Below, piece by piece: positions 1-6,834 of a DNA stretch of 9,707 bases. Source of the DNA: Bacillota bacterium. Lineage in GTDB: Bacteria > Bacillota > Clostridia > Lachnospirales > Lachnospiraceae. The stretch lies in contig JAEZQN010000393.1 of NCBI GenBank assembly GCA_023441145.1, positions 1 to 9,707 on the forward strand, read 5' to 3'. A model generated the notes under the pieces. The model did not search any database and was not told the origin of the DNA. It was given only the letters and a program-made list of their open reading frames with translations. Within the stretch, counting starts at the first letter, position 1, and each line of letters begins with the position of its first letter. The translations under genes and the position numbers were made by a program.

Positions 1-1310
1 CCTTATACGCAGCATTAGGTGTTCATGGTTGCCTTCCTCATAGTCATGGTTCACAAGGGTGTGTTGCATTTCACAGAATGTATTTGACTAGACATTTCAA
101 GGACCCCATTCAAGCATCATCTAGCTCTTTTACTGAAGGTGCCTCAGTATTTGGCGGAGGTTCTAACCTAAGAACAGCGGTTAAGAACATTTTTGATTTG
201 TATAATCCAGATATCATAGCAGTACATACCACTTGTCTATCAGAAACTATTGGAGATGACTTAAACGCTTTATTAATTGATATAAGCCCTACTTTACCAG
301 AAGGCAAATATATCGTTCATGCCAATACACCTAGTTATTGTGGTTCGCATATTACGGGATTTACTAATATGGTAAATGGCTTCATGAAGTATTTGAGTAA
401 ATCAACAGGAGTCTCCAATGGGAAATTAGCAGTCTTCCCAGGTTGGTTGAACCCAGGTGATTATAGAGAGTTGAAGTCAATAATGAGGCAGATGAGAGTA
501 CCATTTATCATGCTTCCTGATACTGATGGTACAGTAGATACCCCTACTACTGGTGAGTATGTTATGTATGAACAAGGGGGAACAACCATTGACGAGATTA
601 AATCTTTAGGAGATTGTAAGAAATCCCTTGGTATCGGTATGACGGTATCCACTTCTAATGTAGATTTTCTTCAAAAGCAATGTAAAGTGAAAGGCGATAC
701 CATTGCCTATCCAATTGGAGTTGAAGCAACAGATGCCTTACTATTAAAGCTACAAGAGTTCTCAGCAGAAGCAGTACCTAAGAGCTTGGAAGAACAGAGA
801 GGACATTTGGTAGATATGATGATTGACACCCATCAATATACTTACGAAAAAAAGGTAGCAATTTATGGAGATCCTGATTTTGTAATTGGTATGATGTCCC
901 TTAGTTTAGAGTTAGGTATGATTCCAAAGTATTGTATTACAGGAACTCCAAGCCCTACCTTTGAAGAGGAGGGAAAGGCCCTTCTTACTAAATATGGTGT
1001 AACTGAACAGTGCAAGGTGCAAGCTGCTAATCAATTAAATACTACAACAGACTTATTTCTACTACACCAATGGATTAAGAATTCACCAGTTGACTTGCTT
1101 ATTGGGGGAACCTATGGTAAGCACATTGCACGAGCAGAAGATATTCCATTAGTGAGAGCTGGATTTGGTATTATTGATCGGTATTGTCATTCTTATTTCC
1201 CTATTGTCGGGTATGAAGGAGGAATGAGAATGGTTGAGAAGATTACCAATGCTCTTATGGATTACGAGGATAATCATTGTGAAGAGAAGGATATCGAGAT
1301 GGTGATGTAA
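1..1310 (+). CDS. nifK: Nitrogenase MoFe protein beta subunit NifK (5'-truncated)
   Basis: NifK pairs with NifD to form the MoFe protein (dinitrogenase) in the cytoplasm and supplies half of the ligands of the P-cluster. The reading frame is open from base 3, and the first 25 codons before the ATG at 78 already read as NifK (LYAALGVHGCLPHSHGSQGC), so that ATG is internal and the gene begins upstream of the window. The Cys in HGSQGC (codon at 60) and the Cys in TTCLSETIGDD correspond to P-cluster ligands Cys95 and Cys153 of Azotobacter vinelandii NifK. The Cys70 equivalent should lie about six codons upstream, outside the window. Other NifK hallmarks are SSSSFTEGASVFGGG, TPSYCGSHITGF, GGTYGKHIARAEDIPLVRAGFG and a C-terminal VGYEGGMRMVEKI. 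About 435 residues are visible, nearly the whole of a short clostridial-type NifK. A 224-base gap and hairpin separate it from nifE. Confidence 0.97.
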   Translation, partial: LYAALGVHGCLPHSHGSQGCVAFHRMYLTRHFKDPIQASSSSFTEGASVFGGGSNLRTAVKNIFDLYNPDIIAVHTTCLSETIGDDLNALLIDISPTLPEGKYIVHANTPSYCGSHITGFTNMVNGFMKYLSKSTGVSNGKLAVFPGWLNPGDYRELKSIMRQMRVPFIMLPDTDGTVDTPTTGEYVMYEQGGTTIDEIKSLGDCKKSLGIGMTVSTSNVDFLQKQCKVKGDTIAYPIGVEATDALLLKLQEFSAEAVPKSLEEQRGHLVDMMIDTHQYTYEKKVAIYGDPDFVIGMMSLSLELGMIPKYCITGTPSPTFEEEGKALLTKYGVTEQCKVQAANQLNTTTDLFLLHQWIKNSPVDLLIGGTYGKHIARAEDIPLVRAGFGIIDRYCHSYFPIVGYEGGMRMVEKITNALMDYEDNHCEEKDIEMVM

Positions 1311-1404
1311 TGTTCTTGTATTGAAAATGTCCCTTAGCATATGATTCATAGATTATTTGAATGACTACCATAGATAGAAACAATAGGTTTTGTCATAAAA
1401 ATCA

Positions 1405-1433
1405 TTGACGAAGATATTAATAAGGGATATTAT
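1405..1433 (+). promoter_or_regulatory. Candidate sigma-A promoter for the nifE operon
   Basis: TTGACG at 1405-1410 and TATTAT at 1428-1433 each match the housekeeping consensus at five of six positions and are separated by exactly 17 bases. Transcription would start near 1440, just before the hairpin at 1447, and read into nifE. No -24/-12 (sigma-54) element was seen in this gap. AT-rich DNA gives chance matches, but the spacing and position make this a credible internal promoter for the cofactor-assembly genes. It is inferred from sequence only. Confidence 0.5.
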
Positions 1434-1446
1434 TACTTAAATTCAT

Positions 1447-1484
1447 AGCGGGGGTAAAGACGACACCGTCTTTTTACCCTCGCT
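1447..1484 (+). terminator. GC-rich hairpin between nifK and nifE (terminator or leader stem-loop)
   Basis: AGCGGGGGTAAAGACG (1447-1462) pairs with 1467-1484 across an ACAC loop. There is one G-T wobble and a two-base bulge on the T-rich arm. The stem is strong for this AT-rich DNA. It is followed by TTCTGTATTT, which is T-rich but lacks a clean run of T, so termination may be partial. It could end or attenuate the nifK transcript, or protect its 3' end. Because the candidate promoter would start transcripts just before it, it could also form the 5' leader of the nifE mRNA. Confidence 0.6.
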
Positions 1485-1534
1485 TTCTGTATTTATGAAA
1501 GGATTGAAGTTTGATATGGATAGGGGGTAATAGA

Positions 1535-2899
1535 ATGGGTAATAGACATGAGAATAATGTCTTAGAGGAGAGAAAACAGTTTATCTTATTTAAAAATAAT
1601 GGTGGATGTAGTGGAAATGGAATCATGTGCGATTCTGCTTCTGTATCTGGAGCTGTTAGCCAACGGGCATGTGTGTATTGCGGGGCAAGGGTTGTTCTCA
1701 ATCCAATTACAGATGCCTATCATATCGTTCATGGGCCAATAGGGTGTTCTAGCTATACTTGGGATATCAGAGGAAGTCTAACAAGTGACAGTGATCTGTA
1801 TCGTAACAGCTTTTGCACAGACCTAAGAGAGACAGATATTATTTTTGGTGGTGAGAAGAAGTTAACTGCAGCTATTGAAGAATTAGTAAATGTTGAAGAT
1901 GCCAAATTAATCTTTGTATATGCTACTTGTATTGTAGGGGTTATTGGAGATGATATTGAAGCTGTATGTAGCAATATGGCAAAGAAATATGGAATTCAGG
2001 TAATACCAGTAAAATCCCCAGGTTTTTCAGGTAATAAGTCAACAGGGTACAAAATGGCTTGTGATGCAATAATGCAGATTATAACACCATATAAAACAGA
2101 AGATAAGGTGGAGGGTATTAATATTCTTGGAGACTTTAATCTGGCTGGAGAGATGTGGATTATCAAAAACTATCTAAATAGGATTGGAATAAAGGTGATA
2201 TCTACCTTTACTGGGGATGCTAGTTACAAGAATATGCTAGAGGCTCCCAAAGCCACGTTAAACATCGTCCAATGTGCAGGTTCTTCCGTATATTTAGCCA
2301 ATCGCATGGAAGAGGAGTTCCAGATTCCCTTCATTAAAGTAAGTTTTTTTGGCATTGAGGATACCTCTAGCTCTTTAATAAGAATTGCCGAGGCGTTAAA
2401 GAACGAAGAAGCGAAGCAGAAAGCAACAGCATTTTGCAATGAGGAAGCAGATAAGTTAGAGGATTTTCTTCATCAATACCGTAGGAATCTCTGTGGTAAG
2501 AAGGTAGCCATCTACGTTGGTGGTGGATTCAAAGCGATTTCTTTAATACGACAGTTTAATTATATGGGGATGAAAACAGTAGTTGTTGGTACCCAGACTG
2601 GTAAAAAGGAAGATTATGAGGTGATAGAACAGTTAGTAGACTCCGATACCGTTATTCTAGATGATGCAAATCCTGCTGAGCTTGAGACTTTTATGAAGGA
2701 AAAAGGTGCTGATATCTTAGTAGGTGGAGTAAAGGAAAGGCCTCTAGCTTATAAATTAGGTATTGCCTTTTGTGATCATAATCACGAAAGAAAACATCCA
2801 CTTGCAGGATTTGAAGGCGTCTATAATTTTACTAGAGAGATTAACCAGAGTTTGAATAGTCCAGTTTGGCAGTACGTAAGAGGGGAGGTGCTCCTATGA
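1535..2899 (+). CDS. nifE: FeMo-cofactor scaffold subunit NifE
   Basis: NifE forms the NifEN heterotetramer with NifN, on which the NifB-made Fe-S core is matured into FeMo-co before transfer to NifDK. The 454-residue product is of normal length. Visible NifE features are ACVYCGARVVLNP, HGPIGC, WDIRGS, ETDIIFGGEKKL, the IVGVIGDD segment and a late HERKHPLAGFEG, which is the NifE rather than the NifD form. Cys46, Cys71 and Cys132 fit the NifE ligands of the permanent cluster in NifEN (Cys37, 62 and 124 in A. vinelandii), and Cys247 in NIVQCAGS matches the cofactor-ligand Cys of NifD. The ATG at 1535 is chosen because AGGGGGT lies eight bases upstream; an in-frame TTG at 1511 is possible but has no such site. 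The stop overlaps the nifN-B start as ATGA. Confidence 0.96.
   Translation: MGNRHENNVLEERKQFILFKNNGGCSGNGIMCDSASVSGAVSQRACVYCGARVVLNPITDAYHIVHGPIGCSSYTWDIRGSLTSDSDLYRNSFCTDLRETDIIFGGEKKLTAAIEELVNVEDAKLIFVYATCIVGVIGDDIEAVCSNMAKKYGIQVIPVKSPGFSGNKSTGYKMACDAIMQIITPYKTEDKVEGINILGDFNLAGEMWIIKNYLNRIGIKVISTFTGDASYKNMLEAPKATLNIVQCAGSSVYLANRMEEEFQIPFIKVSFFGIEDTSSSLIRIAEALKNEEAKQKATAFCNEEADKLEDFLHQYRRNLCGKKVAIYVGGGFKAISLIRQFNYMGMKTVVVGTQTGKKEDYEVIEQLVDSDTVILDDANPAELETFMKEKGADILVGGVKERPLAYKLGIAFCDHNHERKHPLAGFEGVYNFTREINQSLNSPVWQYVRGEVLL
2884..2895 (+). promoter_or_regulatory. Ribosome binding site of nifN-B inside a small hairpin
   Basis: GGAGGTG at 2884-2890 is a near-perfect Shine-Dalgarno five bases before the ATG at 2896. 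This decides the start over an in-frame TTG at 2866. GGAG (2884-2887) is also complementary to CTCC (2891-2894) across a GTG loop, so the site could pair with its own spacer. The site lies inside the last codons of nifE, and ribosomes finishing nifE would open it. Confidence 0.6.
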
Positions 2900-5490
2900 A
2901 GACAGAGGTAAGACCATTAGTAAACTTGAATGTAAACCCATGCAAAATGTGTATGCCAATGGGAGCTATGACAGTGTTTTATGGAATCAAGAACTGTGTC
3001 TCCATCTTACATGGCTCCCAAGGTTGTAGTACTTACATACGGCGTCATATGGCGACTCATTATAATGAACCTGTAGATATCGCCTCATCTTCATTAACTG
3101 AAGAAGGTACGGTATACGGTGGAGAAGAGAATCTTAAGAAAGGGTTAAATAACTTGATTGAGTTATACCATCCTCAAGTTGTAGGGGTTGCAACTACATG
3201 CTTAGCTGAGACTATTGGTGAGGATATAAAAAGAATTATCGAGAACTTTTATATAGAGAACCCAGATAAGAGGGATGTCACGATTATAGCAACCCATTCA
3301 GCTGGTTATGGAGGGACACAGTTCGAAGGATACTTTGAAGCACTTGCCTCCATTGTATCTAATGTTGAGATGGATACTACTAAAAATAATAAAGTGAATA
3401 TCATTATCTCCTACATGAGTCCTGCAGATATTCGTACCTTAAAGGAGATATGCGAAGCTTTTGAATTAGAGGTTATTCTTATGCCTGATTTGTCTGATAA
3501 TCTAGATGGGGGATATAAAGCTCATTATAGTAGGTTACCAGAAGGTGGTACAGAGCTTAGTGATATCAAGAAAATGGCAGGTGCTAGGGCAACGATTGAG
3601 ATTAGTAATGTAGACCTTATGAAGTCACCAGGAAAGCTGTTGTTAAACCAATATGGAGTACCTTATACGAGAATCGATATGCCAATAGGACTTAAAGGAA
3701 ATGATACATTACTTAAAGAATTAAGTAAACTTAGTGGAAAACCAATTCCTACAAAGTATTTAGAGCAAAGAGAACGTTATATAGATGCTATGATTGATAG
3801 CCATAAGCACAATGCAGAGGCGAGGGCAGTCGTATTTGGTGAACCTGACTTTATCCTTTCGGTAGTTATGTTATGTAAGGAGAATGGGATTATGCCTATG
3901 GTAACTGCAACGGGTTCTGTATTCCCTAACCTTAAGGGACTCATACAATCTGAGTTAGAAGAAATCGCACATAGATATTTTATAAATGATTTTCTTATAA
4001 AAGAGGATGCAGATTTTAAAGATATTGAAGTGGCAGCCTTAAAGTACGGATGTAATGTGATGATTGGGAATTCAGATGGTAGACGCTTCGAAGAAAGCCT
4101 TAACATACCATTGGTGAGAAGAGGGTTTCCAATTCATGACCATGTTGGAGGCCAAAGACTTAGAATGATTGGCTATGAGGGCTCTTTAACTTTGTTAGAC
4201 GAAATCTCTAACGCTGTGTTGTCAAGAAAAGAAGATTCTTTTAGGAAGGTTCTTTTTGATACTTATTATAAAAATGAGAGTAGTGATAAAACCATAGAGG
4301 AGAAAACAGCTACCCATCCTTGTTATCACTGTTCTGGACATCAATATGCAAGAATGCATCTCCCTATTGCACCTAGGTGTAATGTACAGTGTAACTATTG
4401 TGTTCGTAAGTTTGATTGTCCTAATGAAAGTAGACCTGGCGTAACAACAAAAGTATTAACACCAGAAGAGGCATTTGAGAGATATAAGATAGTAAAAGAG
4501 AAAGTTCCAAACCTTACAGTAGTGGGTATTGCAGGACCAGGGGATGCTCTAGCAAACTTTGAAGAGACAAAAAGAACGTTGGAGTTAATCAGGAATTACG
4601 ACCCAGAAGTAACATTTTGTTTATCTACTAATGGCTTACTGCTTCCGACTTATGCGGAAGAATTAGTTCATCTAGGAGTATCTCATGTGACAGTTACTGT
4701 GAATGCCATTGACCCTAAAATCGCCGAAAAGATTTATAAATACATTAATTTTATGGGAACGAGGTATGAAGGGGAGAGTGCAGGGGCTATTTTGCTTTCC
4801 AATCAGCTCAGTGGACTTAGGTTTCTCGTTTCAAAGGGAATTATCTGCAAGGTGAACATTGTAGCGTTAAAAGGAATCAACGATACACATATCCCTGATA
4901 TTGTGAAGAAGATGAAGGAAATAGGGGTATATATTACGAATATCATGCCAATGCTTCCTGTTGTAGGTAGTGCATTTGAACATATGTCTTCTCTTACCAA
5001 TAAGGAGATAGAGAAGTTAAGAAAAGATTGTGGTCTTATTTTGAAGCAGATGACACATTGTAAGCAATGTCGAGCAGATGCCATTGGTACATTAGAGAAT
5101 GATCTTAGTCTTAACTATCGTGGTTATCAAGCTGAAGTAAGGGATAAGAAGGAAGGTGTTTATCGCTTTGCCGTGGCTAGTAAAAGTGGTATGCTCATCG
5201 ATCAACATTTTGGTCAGGTAAAGGAATGGTATATCTATGAGTATAAGAATGACACTGTTTGCTATATAGAAAAACGTAAGGTGAAAGAATATTGTGAAGG
5301 CGTGGACTACTGTGGAGATAAGGAGGATAAAATCAAAGCCATCCTTTCGGCTGTAGCAGATTGTAAAGGGGTAATAGTAATGAGAATCGGAGAATCACCA
5401 AAAAAACAGCTTTTGAAACAGAATATTGCTGTCATAGTAACCTATGACCGAATAGAGGATGCTGTAGTAAAGGCAGCGGGTAGTGTGTAA
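2896..5490 (+). CDS. nifN-B: NifN-NifB fusion with C-terminal NifX-like domain
   Basis: This 864-residue protein joins three activities of FeMo-co synthesis. Residues 1 to about 455 are NifN, the NifE partner, with CKMCMPMGA, HGSQGC (Cys44), SSLTEEGTVYGG, TTCLAETIGED (Cys102) and a late IGYEGSLTLLDEI. After a linker, about 470-740 is NifB, the radical-SAM enzyme that builds the carbide-containing Fe-S core (NifB-co). It has HPCYHC (Cys476, Cys479), the SAM-cluster CNVQCNYC (Cys495, 499, 502), AGPGDALAN and CKQCRADAIG (Cys722, Cys725). Residues from about 755 (YRFAVAS...DQHFGQ) form a NifX/NafY-like cofactor-binding domain. A nifN-B fusion is known from C. pasteurianum. Fusion could hand NifB-co directly to the scaffold. 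Unlike A. vinelandii NifN, the NifN part keeps three NifK-like cysteines. No frameshift or missing catalytic residue was seen. Confidence 0.96.
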   Translation: MKTEVRPLVNLNVNPCKMCMPMGAMTVFYGIKNCVSILHGSQGCSTYIRRHMATHYNEPVDIASSSLTEEGTVYGGEENLKKGLNNLIELYHPQVVGVATTCLAETIGEDIKRIIENFYIENPDKRDVTIIATHSAGYGGTQFEGYFEALASIVSNVEMDTTKNNKVNIIISYMSPADIRTLKEICEAFELEVILMPDLSDNLDGGYKAHYSRLPEGGTELSDIKKMAGARATIEISNVDLMKSPGKLLLNQYGVPYTRIDMPIGLKGNDTLLKELSKLSGKPIPTKYLEQRERYIDAMIDSHKHNAEARAVVFGEPDFILSVVMLCKENGIMPMVTATGSVFPNLKGLIQSELEEIAHRYFINDFLIKEDADFKDIEVAALKYGCNVMIGNSDGRRFEESLNIPLVRRGFPIHDHVGGQRLRMIGYEGSLTLLDEISNAVLSRKEDSFRKVLFDTYYKNESSDKTIEEKTATHPCYHCSGHQYARMHLPIAPRCNVQCNYCVRKFDCPNESRPGVTTKVLTPEEAFERYKIVKEKVPNLTVVGIAGPGDALANFEETKRTLELIRNYDPEVTFCLSTNGLLLPTYAEELVHLGVSHVTVTVNAIDPKIAEKIYKYINFMGTRYEGESAGAILLSNQLSGLRFLVSKGIICKVNIVALKGINDTHIPDIVKKMKEIGVYITNIMPMLPVVGSAFEHMSSLTNKEIEKLRKDCGLILKQMTHCKQCRADAIGTLENDLSLNYRGYQAEVRDKKEGVYRFAVASKSGMLIDQHFGQVKEWYIYEYKNDTVCYIEKRKVKEYCEGVDYCGDKEDKIKAILSAVADCKGVIVMRIGESPKKQLLKQNIAVIVTYDRIEDAVVKAAGSV

Positions 5491-5523
5491 ACCTAGAACA
5501 TATAAAGAAAGGAGAGGATGCGT

Positions 5524-5832
5524 ATGGTTCAACCAAAATATCATGTATTTATCTGTACCAGTTGCACAATCACTGGTCAACAAAGAGGATTTTGTTACAA
5601 TAGCAAATCGGTAGACATTTTAAGAAAGTTCATGGAGGAAATCAATGAGCGGGAGCTATCTGGCGAGGTCATTTTAAGTAACACTGGTTGTTTTGGAATC
5701 TGTGATAAGGGCCCAATTGCCGTTGTATATCCAGAAGGTGTATGGTATGGTCACTTAACCATAGAGGATGTTGAACGAATTTGTGAGGAACATTTTGAGG
5801 GAGGGACACCAGTTGTTGATTTGATGCTCTAA
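5524..5832 (+). CDS. Thioredoxin-like [2Fe-2S] ferredoxin (C. pasteurianum 2FeCp type)
   Basis: This is a small soluble electron carrier of the thioredoxin-fold [2Fe-2S] family. The 102-residue product closely resembles the C. pasteurianum [2Fe-2S] ferredoxin as I recall it: an MV-P-K-H start, ICTSC, GFCY, NTGCFGIC and GPIAVVYPEGVWYG. Cys11, Cys24, Cys56 and Cys60 fall at the positions of that protein's cluster ligands, and Cys14 is also present. The clostridial protein has been reported to interact with the MoFe protein, so a nitrogenase role is plausible; the exact electron partner is inferred. The ATG at 5524 is chosen over the ATG at 5518 because AAGGAGAGG (5509-5517) abuts 5518 but lies six bases from 5524, and because the N-terminus then matches the family. 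The gene sits 33 bases after nifN-B and 48 before nifV-omega, as part of the operon. Confidence 0.95.
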   Translation: MVQPKYHVFICTSCTITGQQRGFCYNSKSVDILRKFMEEINERELSGEVILSNTGCFGICDKGPIAVVYPEGVWYGHLTIEDVERICEEHFEGGTPVVDLML

Positions 5833-5860
5833 GCAATATGATTGATGAATGTAATCGATT

Positions 5861-5880
5861 AGGAGGCGGGAGGTGATAGC
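5861..5880 (+). promoter_or_regulatory. Strong ribosome binding site deciding the TTG start of nifV-omega
   Basis: Two purine-rich boxes, AGGAGG (5861-5866) and GGAGGTGA (5869-5876), precede the TTG at 5881. The second matches the 16S rRNA 3' end over eight bases and is well placed. No in-frame ATG is nearby; the next Met codon is ten residues in. The very strong site may offset the weak start codon. Confidence 0.7.
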
Positions 5881-6834
5881 TTGCTAATAGTAGATGCTAC
5901 TTTATGTATGTTAGATTCTATAAGCCCTACAAGCAAACAAGTAAAAGAATGGATTCATTTAATGGAAGCTTGTGGTATTACTGATTTTATGGTTTCTAAG
6001 AAATTATATCCAATGATTGAAACTGTACATGAGCCAGATGCCGTGTATTATATGGAAGTGGATTCCCTAGATGATCGTAGAAGATATAACAGGATAACGT
6101 ATTTCATGCAGTGTAAAAAAGTGCAGGAGAACACCATAACTATGATACAAATGAATGATAGTAGGGAAATTGTGCATCTTAAGAAGTATGCAAATGCAAA
6201 AGCTATTGTCCTTAATGGACTGGATGACTTCATGTGTTATGATTTTATGGCTTCCTTAAAGGAGATTTTTGCCATCTTTGACAAGAAGAACATCTATTTT
6301 TCACCTGAGAACGGAAATGAATGTGCTACTGCTGAGGCTGTTATGTTTATGAAGGCTGGTGGTAAGAAAGTCATTACAGCATTTGCAGGGATAGGCAGCA
6401 AAGCGGCGACAGAACAGGTCATGCTAGCTGTTAGATTGAATAATCGTTATAAGGTCAATCAGGATTATTCTAAGTTACCTGAGCTTAAACGGCTTTACGA
6501 AAGGATGACTGGGGATAAGATACCAGATAAGATGCCTGTCATTGGTGACAACATTTTTATGGTGGAGTCAGGAATTCATGTGGATGGCATACGTAAATTA
6601 GCCTCAAACTATGAAACCTATCCTCCAGAGCTAGTAGGGCAGAAACGAAAGATTGTATTAGGTAAGCAATCTGGGCTAAGCTCTATCCAGTTCAAATTAG
6701 AGGAGTTAGGATATGAGGAAGTAGATGTAAGAGTCTGTTATAAAATTTTACAAGAGGTGAAAAAAGAGTGTAGCTGTTTGTGCAAGAGTATAAGTGATGA
6801 AGAATTAAAGAGAATTATTGAGGGATGCCTATGA
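5881..6834 (+). CDS. nifV-omega: Homocitrate synthase omega subunit (NifV C-terminal portion)
   Basis: This is one of two subunits of homocitrate synthase, which condenses acetyl-CoA with 2-oxoglutarate to give the homocitrate ligand of FeMo-co. The 317-residue protein carries the C-terminal region of NifV: VIGDNIFMVESGIHVDGIRKL (His233), YETYPPELVG and IVLGKQSG, followed by a helical tail with CSCLC. Its first roughly 190 residues still resemble the NifV/LeuA TIM barrel, but the active site is degraded. DTTLRD is replaced by DATLCM, and the HxH metal motif by SPEN (141-144). It therefore looks like a decayed full-length paralogue rather than a bare C-terminal fragment. It should depend on NifV-alpha for catalysis while lending the conserved ESGIHVDG segment. 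The split with the C-terminal gene first is known from C. pasteurianum. Translation starts at TTG; the stop overlaps the next start as ATGA. Confidence 0.92.
   Translation: MLIVDATLCMLDSISPTSKQVKEWIHLMEACGITDFMVSKKLYPMIETVHEPDAVYYMEVDSLDDRRRYNRITYFMQCKKVQENTITMIQMNDSREIVHLKKYANAKAIVLNGLDDFMCYDFMASLKEIFAIFDKKNIYFSPENGNECATAEAVMFMKAGGKKVITAFAGIGSKAATEQVMLAVRLNNRYKVNQDYSKLPELKRLYERMTGDKIPDKMPVIGDNIFMVESGIHVDGIRKLASNYETYPPELVGQKRKIVLGKQSGLSSIQFKLEELGYEEVDVRVCYKILQEVKKECSCLCKSISDEELKRIIEGCL

Noticed and set aside
78..80. ATG at 78 as the start of nifK
   Set aside because: The frame is open upstream to the window edge, and those codons encode conserved NifK sequence including the HGSQGC cysteine, so the gene is truncated by the window rather than starting here.
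1511..1534. TTG at 1511 as the nifE start
   Set aside because: The good Shine-Dalgarno AGGGGGT lies inside this stretch and is correctly spaced for the ATG at 1535; no comparable site precedes the TTG.
1311..1534. Sigma-54 promoter, NifA site or GlnR site (TGTNA-N7-TNACA) in the nifK-nifE gap
   Set aside because: No GG-N10-GC -24/-12 pair or TGT-N10-ACA was seen. The nearest dyad, TGTCA to TGACG, has a 10-base spacer and one mismatched base, so it does not fit GlnR.
3777..4106. Open reading frames on the minus strand, such as this one opposite nifN and another at 7391-7780
   Set aside because: They lie opposite strongly conserved nif genes, have no convincing ribosome binding sites and encode low-complexity Ser/Ile/Leu-rich sequences typical of antisense shadows.
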